DNA from: Bacillus pumilus
GTDB lineage: Bacteria; Bacillota; Bacilli; Bacillales; Bacillaceae
Direction of reading: 5' to 3'
NCBI RefSeq assembly: GCF_002744245.1
Contig: NZ_NKHG01000083.1
Coordinates: 1 to 62,426 of the forward strand
DNA: 62,426 bases
The notes under the pieces are model-generated. The model saw nothing but the letters and a program-made list of their open reading frames with translations. It was not told the origin of the DNA and ran no database searches. Within the stretch, counting starts at the first letter, position 1; the number at the start of each line of letters is the position of its first letter. Made by a program: the position numbers and the translations under genes. Shown here piece after piece: positions 53,215-61,314 of this stretch.

Positions 53215-53600
53215 TACACATCATATTCTTCAACTCTACCAATCAACAAAATCAGGCATCATTTTTGTCGTGAGGAAAGGATGAACAATTTGATAAGCTT
53301 GATTGCGATCGACATAGCTGCATGAGGGTACATACAATGGTACTCCTGCGACGAAATCTCGATTGTTTCTATATTTCCCACATTTTTAAAAGGAACCAAA
53401 AAATCTGGATATCTCAACATCAAAAACCCATTAGATTCACATAAAAGAAAACAAGAGTTTCATATTCACCATTCCCTTGTTTCCAATAATTCTCACCCTT
53501 TTTGAAAGAAAATACCTTTCATTAATTCTTCTCCTGGATTTTCTTCTTGAGCTCCCGTAGGGCCATCATACAAAAACACAAAATTTTTCCTTCGTCACCT
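53215..53600 (-). pseudogene. Decayed gene of unknown family
   Basis: On the minus strand the frame NFVFLYDGPTGAQEENPGEE runs to a stop near the middle. A shift then gives GENYWKQGNGEYETLVFFYV, and another gives LRYPDFLVPFKNVGNIETIE. The joined product would be an acidic protein of about 115 residues. At least two frameshifts and stops show decay. It could be an immunity-type protein remnant, which is inference only. Confidence 0.45.
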
Positions 53601-53637
53601 ATTCACCAAGTGATGTGATGCTTCCCTCGTTAGCCAC

Positions 53638-54063
53638 TTAACCAATTGTTCTATTCCCTTCAAATTTGTAAAATGCATGTGTCTGTTTTTTTAATTTCAG
53701 CATGCGAAATAGCTGTGGATTCAACTTTCCAGCAGCTTGAGTGCTTACCCATTTTACTTCCTCAATATCATGATCCGGATCTAAAATATTCATCTCGCCA
53801 CCGATGATTTCCGCAAAGAACGTAAAAATCAGTGCGTGATGCATTTTATCTTGAAAGAATGCTTCCCGAACCGAATGAAGTTCATTTACTTTGACAACAT
53901 ACCCTGTCTCTTCTCTCACCTCACGGATCACAGCTTGATGTAGATGTTCCCCTTTTTCCACTGCACCACCGGGAATTTCCCAATAGCCCTTTACATTCTT
54001 GACCATTAATATATTTTCTTCCACGTCATAAATCATCGCTGAAACTACGTCTACTCGTTTCAA
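53638..54063 (-). CDS. Nudix hydrolase
   Basis: 141-residue single-domain Nudix protein. The Nudix box fits GX5EX7REVXEEXGX (GGAVEKGEHLHQAVIREV followed by REETGY, about residues 32-55). Substrate is probably a nucleoside diphosphate derivative but cannot be told. The best start is TTG at 54063, six bases after GAGGTGG; the frame opens ten codons earlier. It is a stand-alone gene beside the CRISPR remnant. Confidence 0.85.
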   Translation of the reverse strand: MKRVDVVSAMIYDVEENILMVKNVKGYWEIPGGAVEKGEHLHQAVIREVREETGYVVKVNELHSVREAFFQDKMHHALIFTFFAEIIGGEMNILDPDHDIEEVKWVSTQAAGKLNPQLFRMLKLKKQTHAFYKFEGNRTIG

Positions 54064-54125
54064 ATAAATCCACCTCAACCATTCTCCATTCACATCAATT
54101 GTTGAATATATGGAACGAAGTGTTC

Positions 54126-54136
54126 ATTTCAATCCA
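54126..54136 (-). repeat. Eleven-base match to the CRISPR repeat end
   Basis: ATTTCAATCCA equals the first 11 plus-strand bases of the full CRISPR repeat at 54239. It is 38 bases left of the degenerate repeat and out of phase with the array period, so it may be a deletion scar or chance. Confidence 0.3.
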
Positions 54137-54174
54137 TTCTCATTTTAAAAATTCAACATAAATAGGAAGTTAGA

Positions 54175-54270
54175 CTTTCGATCATACACTCATGTAGAGT
54201 GCGACGAGCCTTCCAACGATTTTTACCCAGTTTGTTTTATTTCAATCCACGCACTCATGTAGAGTGCGAC
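54175..54270 (-). CRISPR. Two-repeat CRISPR remnant, subtype I-C type repeat
   Basis: A full 32-bp repeat lies at 54239-54270. Read on the minus strand it begins GTCGCACTCTACATGAGTGC and ends GTGGATTGAAAT, the typical I-C repeat of Bacillus. A second copy at 54175-54205 is identical for its first 19 minus-strand bases and degenerate after that, as expected for the last repeat of an array. One 33-bp spacer (54206-54238) separates them. The AT-rich leader would be to the right of 54270, where a GTGCGAC duplication also occurs. No cas gene is in the window. Confidence 0.85.
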
Positions 54271-54392
54271 GTGCGACAGCCATTTTCAAGTAAATTATAC
54301 CATTTTATACATTATTTTAAATGTTATTTTTTTGAAACTTTCGATTTCTAATAGGAAGTCGAATGAAAAGTAAACCTATGGATGTTTTTTGT

Positions 54393-54449
54393 CGAAAAAA
54401 ATGGTGCGAATCCTCTAGGCTTTTTATGTTCGCCTAAGATTCGCACCAT
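54393..54449 (-). terminator. Terminator after pdaC
   Basis: Perfect 12-bp outer stem (54401-54412 with 54438-54449) with an inner AGGC/GCCT pair and TTTTTTT on the minus strand. Confidence 0.9.
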
Positions 54450-54451
54450 AA

Positions 54452-55864
54452 TTATTTATTCAATTCTTCCTTCTTCGTACGCTCTTCCTTCCACTGCTCA
54501 AGCTCCGACACTGTCAATAACTGATACCCCTGTTTGGTCAGCTCTTTAATGATCGTGACGGCTGCGTTTGCCGAGGTGTCGTAGATATCGTGCATTAAGA
54601 CGGTTTTTCCGCTAGACACATGTGTGAGAATGTAGTTAGCGACGTATTGACTGTTTCGGTATTTCCAGTCTTCAGGATCTACATCCCAAAGGGTGACTTT
54701 CATGTGAATAGCCTCGTTGATTTGCTGATTTGTTCCGCCATATGGCGGTCTGAAATGAGTTGGTGTGAATCCGCTCGCTTTTTCAATGATTTGTTGCGTG
54801 TCTTCTACTTGTTTAACAGCTTGTTTTAAAGGAAGTCTTGTGAGTAAAGGATGATTATAGGAATGATTTCCGATTTCATTTCCACCCTTTCGAATTTCGT
54901 TCAACATATCTGGATAATACTGGCCCCTGCTTCCTAATACAAAAAATGTTGCATGTCCTTTGTTTACCTTTAAGGCTGTTAAAATTTTTGAGGTCGTGGA
55001 TGGATTTGGCCCATCATCAAACGTGAGTGCAATGGCTTTTTGGTTTGGATTGAACGTTGACTGTTTCGGCAGCTTCACGATTTTTCTTGTTGGGATCGGT
55101 TCTTTTTTCTCATTTTTGTTCTTGTCTTTATTGATGTATTCTGGCTTTAACATTCCTTTAAGAAGCGTTTTCTTAATCGCTAACACTTGAGGGCCTTGCT
55201 TGTCTGACGCGATTTGCCCTGCTGGAAAGTAGAATTCGATATAACGATCCTTGATAGCAAAATGCTGATAGTGCTTCGCCGCTGGAGACGTTCCCTGTTT
55301 TAACAAATGCTGATTTTCAGTAAGAGATTGATCTTTTTTTAACTCTTCAAATGTCATATCAGATAGTTTTTGCAGACCGGCCTTCTTTGATAGAAATAAA
55401 TCGTCTATTGATAGAAATTGCTGTTTCTTGAAATCAAAGTTGATCATCTTCGTTTGACGTACGCCTTTCTCTCCGCCTTTCAATTCATATGTATTGAACT
55501 TGATTGCGACTGTTTGCTTGGCATAATGAATGATCTCGTAATCTATATTTAATTCGTATCGTTTCTCTTCATTGACATCATTTGCTTTGCTAAACGATGT
55601 TTTGAACCGTTCTAGCGCTGTATCTGCAAATCTTTTGATCTCTTGATCTAGTTTTTCTTGATGAAATTGCGGATAGTTGACAGCATATCTCATGAACCTC
55701 CCGTCATTGACGAGGGTGACAATTTCAACTTGTTTGTAGCTCGCATCTGGTTCAACTTTCTTCCTCTCTGTCCCGCTTGCCTGCTGGTTATGATAAAACG
55801 CAGCGATACCGATGACGATCGCAAGTCCACATAGGACGAGGCTGACCTTCCCTTTAATTGACAC
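54452..55864 (-). CDS. pdaC: Peptidoglycan N-acetylmuramic acid deacetylase PdaC-like
   Basis: 470-residue membrane-anchored enzyme. A signal anchor (about 7-25) precedes a DUF4163/DUF3298 region (about 40-245). A NodB deacetylase domain (about 275-460) follows with TFDDGPNPSTT, NHSYNHPLL, RPPYGG, DPEDW and MHD. The layout and length match B. subtilis PdaC, which confers lysozyme tolerance. In B. subtilis pdaC lies elsewhere, so the location differs. Single gene with its own terminator. Confidence 0.9.
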   Translation of the reverse strand: MSIKGKVSLVLCGLAIVIGIAAFYHNQQASGTERKKVEPDASYKQVEIVTLVNDGRFMRYAVNYPQFHQEKLDQEIKRFADTALERFKTSFSKANDVNEEKRYELNIDYEIIHYAKQTVAIKFNTYELKGGEKGVRQTKMINFDFKKQQFLSIDDLFLSKKAGLQKLSDMTFEELKKDQSLTENQHLLKQGTSPAAKHYQHFAIKDRYIEFYFPAGQIASDKQGPQVLAIKKTLLKGMLKPEYINKDKNKNEKKEPIPTRKIVKLPKQSTFNPNQKAIALTFDDGPNPSTTSKILTALKVNKGHATFFVLGSRGQYYPDMLNEIRKGGNEIGNHSYNHPLLTRLPLKQAVKQVEDTQQIIEKASGFTPTHFRPPYGGTNQQINEAIHMKVTLWDVDPEDWKYRNSQYVANYILTHVSSGKTVLMHDIYDTSANAAVTIIKELTKQGYQLLTVSELEQWKEERTKKEELNK

Positions 55865-55992
55865 AATGATTCTCCTCTCTTGATGCCGCCATATCTGGAT
55901 GACGTGTGTTTGTAGAATAGACTTTGCGCGACCCCTTTTTAGTTTGCAAAAAATAAATTTGTCACATTTTCGACATATTTTAAGAGAGGAAT

Positions 55993-56021
55993 ATAAAAAG
56001 GGCTTGATCCCTCAGCCCTTT
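55993..56021 (-). terminator. Terminator after the caspase-like gene
   Basis: AAAGGGCT/AGCCCTTT stem followed by TTTATATT on the minus strand, three bases past the stop. Confidence 0.85.
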
Positions 56022-56023
56022 GA

Positions 56024-56578
56024 TTATTTTTGCATATATAGTTGAAATAATTTCGTTTCTTCATCAATGGAGCTCGCTCGATCAAAGGCCGCTCTAACCG
56101 TCTTTGTATTGTTCATCAGCTCATACAGCATGGTCAGAACAAAGATAAATGCCGCATTTCCATCAATGTAATCATCAGGCGCTGTATAGGAGAAAGCACC
56201 TGCTTCTAAAAAAGCTTCTGCCAGCTTTTTTTCACCTAGTGTACAGCCAGTAGATATGACATGAACCCCTTTTAATGAAGCATACTGCTTGATTTCATCC
56301 GTTCCAAAAGCAGCACCTCTCGGCTCTCCATCTTCGTATACATCTTCTCCTAACTCCGGCATGAGAAACGCTCCTTCTTCCCCGTGAAAGGATAAAAGAA
56401 AGTAATCAGTCTCTCCTCTATTACTCCCAGATAACACATCAATTAGATCATTGGGTCTGCCTATCCAGTGCATATCGACTTTTGCACCAAAGTTCTCAAG
56501 TGCTGCACGCAGGGCAAAAGATTCCAGCTCACTATTTGGTCCTGCTGCTAATGTGATGCGCATGGCCTGGTAATCCAT
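56024..56578 (-). CDS. Compact caspase/CHAT-like protein, unknown role
   Basis: 184 residues. The pattern fits a caspase-type fold. A first strand (RITLAAGPN) leads to a strand ending in His-Gly (DYFLLSFHGEEGAFL) and a second strand ending in Cys (VHVISTGCTLGEKKLAEAF). These put the His/Cys dyad at about His70 and Cys112. The block EAGAFSYTAPDDYIDGNAAFIF corresponds to the last core strand. No substrate, repeat or signal domain is attached. The start at 56578 has GGAGGAG upstream. Fold assignment is by motif only. Confidence 0.7.
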   Translation of the reverse strand: MDYQAMRITLAAGPNSELESFALRAALENFGAKVDMHWIGRPNDLIDVLSGSNRGETDYFLLSFHGEEGAFLMPELGEDVYEDGEPRGAAFGTDEIKQYASLKGVHVISTGCTLGEKKLAEAFLEAGAFSYTAPDDYIDGNAAFIFVLTMLYELMNNTKTVRAAFDRASSIDEETKLFQLYMQK

Positions 56579-56624
56579 TTGTATCTCCTCCAAACTATGA
56601 TAAACATAGCACCATTTTTCCTCA

Positions 56625-56830
56625 TCTGCATATGTACCATTTATTTTTAGTGCTTTTTCTTCTCAGCATATGACTCAATTCCAACAACCTGTACAGGTGA
56701 TTGGCTGTCATCACTGTTAAATCAATCTGTTCGATGTCTTTTCTTTCTCGTGCATAGGAGAGAGCTTTCCCCATCAGAGCCTTGCCTATTCCTTTTTCGC
56801 AGCCATCAGCGGGCGGCATATATCGCTGTC
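56625..56830 (-). pseudogene. Decayed GNAT acetyltransferase
   Basis: One frame gives the acetyl-CoA loop and helix (GCEKGIGKALMGKALSYARE and IDLTVMTAN). A shifted frame then gives VGIESYAEKKKH, and a third gives the typical end (KINGTYADE). The N-terminal half cannot be followed. It is a broken GNAT gene. Confidence 0.7.
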
Positions 56831-57300
56831 ACACATTTGCTCAGTTCTTGTATGAATGTGACCGAACGCACCAGCTGATCTTGATGTAAGGCTCCAAATG
56901 TTTACATAGATTGCGCCGAAGCAAAACGCGCCGTGTATTTGTCATTTGTATTCCTCATAGCTTATTGCAAAGCTCTCTGGTTTTGATCGCAGTGCAGTGG
57001 TTCTAATCTCAAAGCATACATCACCTGCGTAAACAATCAAATATTCAGAAAACTTCTTCCCAAAAAAACGATTGATACTTCCGATTTTATCTCGATAGAT
57101 GCTTTTGCTCAAATATTAGTCGCTTTGCACGCATCTCTTTTCCTATATGCTTTCAAGATTTTTTCACTTCTATGAAAAACAAGGTAAATTCGATTATATT
57201 CTCTTGTTTTTCCTATCAAAAACGATTCTTTTCTCACTTATCTTTTCATCTTTTTTATATTAATCTATAACTAATTCATGAAAAAAATGAAAAAAAAGGA
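56831..57300. other. Gene-free stretch before the bacteriocin cluster
   Basis: No supported gene. The left part may be decayed 5' sequence of the acetyltransferase gene. The right part is very AT-rich and leads into the bacteriocin promoter. No tRNA, repeat array or insertion sequence is seen. Confidence 0.5.
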
Positions 57301-57329
57301 TTGATCTGAACAAAAATATATCATAAGAT
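57301..57329 (+). promoter_or_regulatory. Candidate sigma-A promoter of the bacteriocin cluster
   Basis: TTGATC (57301-57306), 17-bp spacer, TAAGAT (57324-57329), 39 bp before the precursor ATG. Confidence 0.6.
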
Positions 57330-57368
57330 AGAATAGTAATAAAAATACAAAAAAGGGAGGAATTTGAT

Positions 57369-57695
57369 ATGGTGGAAGCAAGAAATGAAATTAAACTACA
57401 TGTCCTTTTTGGTGCTTTAGCAGTAGGATTCCTTATGCTAGCTCTTTTTTCCTTCTCGCTACAGGTGCTGCCAGTTGCTGATTTAGCAAAAGAATTTGGT
57501 ATTCCAGGTAGTGTCGCAGCAGTCGTGCTTAACGTGGTAGAAGCGGGCGGAGCTGTCACAACAATTGTCTCCATTTTAACTGCAGTAGGATCAGGTGGTC
57601 TTTCTCTTATTGCAGCAGCGGGCAAAGAGACTATTCGTCAATACCTTAAAAAAGAAATTAAGAAAAAAGGCCGTAAAGCTGTTATCGCTTGGTAA
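57369..57695 (+). CDS. Circular bacteriocin precursor, pumilarin/AS-48 family
   Basis: 108-residue precursor. By analogy with enterocin AS-48 and pumilarin, a 38-residue leader is removed before Leu39. The 70-residue mature peptide ([15 protein letters not shown] to RKAVIAW) is closed head to tail, Leu39 to Trp108. It shares the AS-48 core ([26 protein letters not shown]) and the basic helix near the end ([10 protein letters not shown]). The product inserts into and permeabilises membranes of Gram-positive bacteria. GGGAGG lies eight bases before the ATG. It is the first gene of the cluster. Confidence 0.95.
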   Translation: MVEARNEIKLHVLFGALAVGFLMLALFSFSLQVLPVADLAKEFGIPGSVAAVVLNVVEAGGAVTTIVSILTAVGSGGLSLIAAAGKETIRQYLKKEIKKKGRKAVIAW

Positions 57696-57710
57696 TCAGT
57701 TTTATAACTC

Positions 57711-57745
57711 AATAGAAGGAGACTTTGTTCTCCTTCTATTTAAAT
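57711..57745 (+). terminator. Partial terminator between precursor and biosynthesis genes
   Basis: Perfect 12-bp stem (57711-57722 with 57729-57740) followed by TAAATTTTTAT. Because the biosynthesis genes continue downstream, it probably lets the precursor message exceed the rest. Confidence 0.85.
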
Positions 57746-57763
57746 TTTTATGCAGGTGAGAAG

Positions 57764-59533
57764 ATGTTATTTCCATTATTATCACTACTTCTATCAATTA
57801 GAATTCATCAGCAGTATTCAAATCTAGCTCAGTTCATTATCCGAAAAGTCCCTTTTTTAAGGTCTTTTTCTTCTAAACAGTACATACTATTTTCTTGTAT
57901 ACTTGATATTTTATTCGGGTGCATGATTGTATTCGTTATCTATTCATTTCTTTACTCTCCAGTCTATCAAATAGAATGGGAAAGTGCCTTTATTCTATTT
58001 TTGTTTCTTTTTTCAATCGTTAAAGGGATCGAATCTTATAGAAGAACTCATATTCTTCCTTTTGAAGAATTGATTCAGCTTGCACCTGTTTCCTCAAGAC
58101 ACCTTTATCAAACGCTTTTGTTTTCAGAATTGATTTGGCTTGTGTTTACGAGCTTCAGTACGTATTTAATCTATTTTCTTTTTCAATATTCAATTACTCA
58201 AACACATGACTGGATATTCTGGTTGAAGCATCTCAATGTCATGATGACAGGTTTCTTCCTTTTTATCATCAGCAATAAGCTATTCGGTGCTTACATCTAT
58301 AACATTGTCGTGAAAAAGATCGGGGTCATTCGTGTCCTCTTTTTTTCAAGTATCTCATTGCTTTTTTTCATATTTGGAAGGGTCCTGATATTGAATATTA
58401 TTTTCCCTTTTTATCACACCTTTCATCAGCTTTTTCAGTCCATTTCATCGCTTGCAGAGGATTCGTTTTGGATCACCCTTTCCAACGAGCTGGTGTCTTT
58501 ATATAAGAATGATCTTCAGCAGATTCATCATGCTTTATTTTCAGAGGGTTCTTTTTTTCTGCAATTTCAGACACTTTTCACCTTACCTATCACGTTCTTC
58601 GTGGTGATATTAGGTGCTGTGCTCGTCTTGATGAGCCCTGTTCGCTGGATTCCAACAGGGACAGACCATGACCAAAGCTCAAAGCATTTTCGAGATTTAT
58701 TTTATTGGTATTTTCAAATACTTCATAAAATTCAAGGTACACTGTTTCGAAAAAATGTGTTGATTCGAAAAGACCTCAAGCTGCTGAAAGAAAAAAGGTG
58801 GCTGTTGTCTAAAGAGTTTTTTAATTTTATGTTCATGTCATATGAAGCCTTCTTTTATGTAGGAATTTTTACAGGCTTGCTTTCTATCATTGATTATCAA
58901 CCTCTACAAATTCAGCTGCTGTTTACATTAAATGTGATGATATTAGCCAATCAATCTTATGAGATGAGGGTGCTTACACCTTCTATTTTTTCATTCAGTA
59001 CTGAAAAAAAGAATATTTGGCTTTTCAAGCTTTCTCAAACATCTCTTTTACAGTTTTTCTTATCAAAAATTCAGTTGTTTTATTGTTTATTTTCAATACC
59101 AGTACTTTTTCTACTATTGATTGATCTATCAATCATGATTGTGTATCAACTGTTTGATATTCAGATGCTCATTCAAATTGTGTCATTAGGGATTGGCTTT
59201 TTCATTTTCCCTTTCATTCAGCTTTACTTGTTTCCATTTACGACGAAATTCAATTTTATTCATGAGCATGAAATTGGGACAACGAAAGAGGAAACAGATA
59301 TTGTCGATAAAGGGCAGGCTATTGCAAGAAACTTTCTTGTGTTACCCTTCATGTACTATATGATCTTGACCTCTTTTCTACCTATTTTGCAGCAGTCCTC
59401 AGGGCTTGTAAACGTTCTGTTTGCTTTTTATTTTGTGATCGTTTCAGTGATTTGCTGGATTTTATGTCGTAAGACCATAGACAAAGGAATTGAGTATGTT
59501 GAAAAAAATAAAATATTTTCTATCGGAGAATAG
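57764..59533 (+). CDS. Large polytopic membrane protein of circular bacteriocin cluster (As-48B-like)
   Basis: 589 residues with about ten hydrophobic segments (first at about 1-13, others through 540-580). By position and size it corresponds to As-48B, needed for maturation/circularisation and secretion. The catalytic residues for ring closure are not known in the family. AGGTGA is four to five bases from the ATG at 57764, a tight spacing. The open frame starts 13 codons earlier inside the hairpin. Clearly AT-rich. Confidence 0.85.
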   Translation: MLFPLLSLLLSIRIHQQYSNLAQFIIRKVPFLRSFSSKQYILFSCILDILFGCMIVFVIYSFLYSPVYQIEWESAFILFLFLFSIVKGIESYRRTHILPFEELIQLAPVSSRHLYQTLLFSELIWLVFTSFSTYLIYFLFQYSITQTHDWIFWLKHLNVMMTGFFLFIISNKLFGAYIYNIVVKKIGVIRVLFFSSISLLFFIFGRVLILNIIFPFYHTFHQLFQSISSLAEDSFWITLSNELVSLYKNDLQQIHHALFSEGSFFLQFQTLFTLPITFFVVILGAVLVLMSPVRWIPTGTDHDQSSKHFRDLFYWYFQILHKIQGTLFRKNVLIRKDLKLLKEKRWLLSKEFFNFMFMSYEAFFYVGIFTGLLSIIDYQPLQIQLLFTLNVMILANQSYEMRVLTPSIFSFSTEKKNIWLFKLSQTSLLQFFLSKIQLFYCLFSIPVLFLLLIDLSIMIVYQLFDIQMLIQIVSLGIGFFIFPFIQLYLFPFTTKFNFIHEHEIGTTKEETDIVDKGQAIARNFLVLPFMYYMILTSFLPILQQSSGLVNVLFAFYFVIVSVICWILCRKTIDKGIEYVEKNKIFSIGE

Positions 59534-60035
59534 ATTGATTCTACGACTCGGCTATCTTTACGCTGGTGTCTTTATTACAGCTGTGCTCATTGGAAGCCTT
59601 CTTCCTTATGATCAGATTCCTTATTTAAAAAAGGATGAAGAGATGTTTTTTCTCAATATTTTTTTGAACAATTTGCAGGTTGGGATGGCGATATTGGGCA
59701 TCGGAGCTTTTACTGGCGGCATCATGTCTGCTGGTATTCTTTTTTACAATGGTTATATTATCGGAAAACTCGTCCAGTTTTTGATTGTCAATCACGATGC
59801 TCAACAGTTATTCACAGGACTCCTTCCACATGCTTTCGTTGAAGTCCTTGGTTTGATCCTGTTTTCAATCGTCAGCTCCTTTCCATTTATTTATCTTTAC
59901 CGATTTATAAAAGGAGATGCGGTTGATCTAAGAAAGCTGACTCGAACCCTGCTTCAATTAATTTCAGCAGCAGCAGTGCTCTTATTGATGGCGTCTCTTT
60001 TAGAGGAGTACGTCAGCCATGTACATTTACCATAG
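59496..60035 (+). CDS. DUF95 (SpoIIM-like) membrane protein (As-48C-like)
   Basis: 179 residues and about five membrane helices. The DUF95 features (LNNLQVGMAILGIGAFTGG, GLLPHAFVEVLGLILFSI) are typical of bacteriocin-cluster members linked to immunity and secretion. The ATG overlaps the end of the upstream gene by 38 bp, so translation is coupled. An in-frame TTG two codons earlier is less likely. Confidence 0.88.
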   Translation: MLKKIKYFLSENRLILRLGYLYAGVFITAVLIGSLLPYDQIPYLKKDEEMFFLNIFLNNLQVGMAILGIGAFTGGIMSAGILFYNGYIIGKLVQFLIVNHDAQQLFTGLLPHAFVEVLGLILFSIVSSFPFIYLYRFIKGDAVDLRKLTRTLLQLISAAAVLLLMASLLEEYVSHVHLP

Positions 60036-60056
60036 AAGAAAGGAGATTGTGGTTCC

Positions 60057-60602
60057 ATGGATCTACTTCTACGACCTAAACAATTTTTCAATCAAAATCA
60101 ATCCATTAAAACAATTGTAGGACTTGTCTTATTGTCTTTGTTTGTTTCGACTGTCTTTTTAACATTTTTTATTATTGATTTGTTAGTAGAGGAACCGTTA
60201 TCTGCGGGGAAACAAGTAGCCAGCATTGTTTTTATCTTTTTGCTGACGATCCCACTTTATTTCATTTTAAATTTTCTCAGTACTGTCGTGACTTCTATTT
60301 TTATGTATTTTTTTCACAAGGCTTTTATTTTACGCAAAATGTATCTTGTGATCTTAATTTATAATGCATTTCTTTTATTAGTAAACAGTGCAGCGATCTA
60401 TTGTGTGATGGTATTACATTTAGACCACTATTTCATCTTGATCCAAGCGATTTCTTTTCTGATCAATTTATATCTTCTACGCATTCTGTATGACGGCATC
60501 ATTTACTATGCTGAAGGATCAAAAAAGGCTGCCCTTGCAACGGTTATCTTGTATATGATCGTGACCACTGTGTTTGTTATTGGGGGATTTATAAATGGCT
60601 AG
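60057..60602 (+). CDS. Yip1-like membrane protein of the bacteriocin cluster
   Basis: 181 residues with five hydrophobic segments and the layout of Yip1-domain proteins (starts MDLLLRPKQFF). Such proteins accompany ABC ATPases in several bacteriocin clusters. It overlaps the ATPase gene by 8 bp and probably forms the membrane part of a transporter with it. AGGAG lies 11 bases before the ATG. It is a candidate for the export or self-protection role. Confidence 0.75.
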   Translation: MDLLLRPKQFFNQNQSIKTIVGLVLLSLFVSTVFLTFFIIDLLVEEPLSAGKQVASIVFIFLLTIPLYFILNFLSTVVTSIFMYFFHKAFILRKMYLVILIYNAFLLLVNSAAIYCVMVLHLDHYFILIQAISFLINLYLLRILYDGIIYYAEGSKKAALATVILYMIVTTVFVIGGFING

Positions 60603-61263
60603 TTTGGAAGTGTCGCAGCTATCTTTTCGCTATGAAACAACAGAAGAAAGCCCTCCCCTTCTTGATCAGGTATCATTTCATCTGACAGAAAATGATAGAG
60701 CTTGTATTATTGGAAAAAACGGCAGCGGGAAATCTACACTTTTAAAGGTCATCGCTGGTCTGCTTCCTTCTTTATCAGAAACGATTTTACTCAATGAGCA
60801 GTACCACCCTGGGTCTGCTCAATATAAAAGTATGGTGGCTTACATCCCAGATAAGCCTTTAGTCTATGAAGCGCTGACTGGAATAGAGCACATGGAGCTT
60901 GTGCAGTCTTTATGGAAAATGAAAAAGCAAGAAAAAGAATTGTACAAAGAGACATTTCTATCACTTTGTGATGCGTTTGATTTAACTCACGCACTAGAGA
61001 TGCCTATCAAACAGTATTCACTTGGAATGAGATATAAGCTTTTTTTCAATTGTATGGTGGCAAGGTCTCCAGAGCTAATCATCCTTGATGAACCTTTTAC
61101 ATCTCTTGATGAGGCTTCTCAAACACAATCGATTTCTTTATTAAAAAAAGAATTCTCACATCGATGTGTCTTATTTACAAGTCATCAACGCTACCTATAT
61201 TCAGAATTAGGAAATCGTTTCTTCCAGCTTGATAAAGGACAATTGAATGAAATAGAGCGTTAG
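60595..61263 (+). CDS. ABC transporter ATPase (As-48D-like)
   Basis: 222 residues. Walker A is GKNGSGKSTLLK (about 40-51). The signature is degenerate (KQYSLGMRYKL). Walker B is LIILDEPFTSLDE, and the switch His is in FTSHQ. It energises export of, or protection against, the circular peptide with the preceding membrane proteins. Last gene of the cluster. Confidence 0.92.
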   Translation: MASLEVSQLSFRYETTEESPPLLDQVSFHLTENDRACIIGKNGSGKSTLLKVIAGLLPSLSETILLNEQYHPGSAQYKSMVAYIPDKPLVYEALTGIEHMELVQSLWKMKKQEKELYKETFLSLCDAFDLTHALEMPIKQYSLGMRYKLFFNCMVARSPELIILDEPFTSLDEASQTQSISLLKKEFSHRCVLFTSHQRYLYSELGNRFFQLDKGQLNEIER

Positions 61264-61270
61264 ACAAAAA

Positions 61271-61295
61271 CAAAGGCATCCCATCAAAGGATGCC
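61271..61295. terminator. Terminator between the bacteriocin cluster and the coat gene
   Basis: GGCATCC/GGATGCC stem with a seven-base loop. The T-rich tail (TTTGTTTTTG) is on the minus-strand side, so it serves the coat gene best and may also stop the plus-strand cluster. Confidence 0.75.
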
Positions 61296-61314
61296 CCACT
61301 TCTTCCTCACAATC

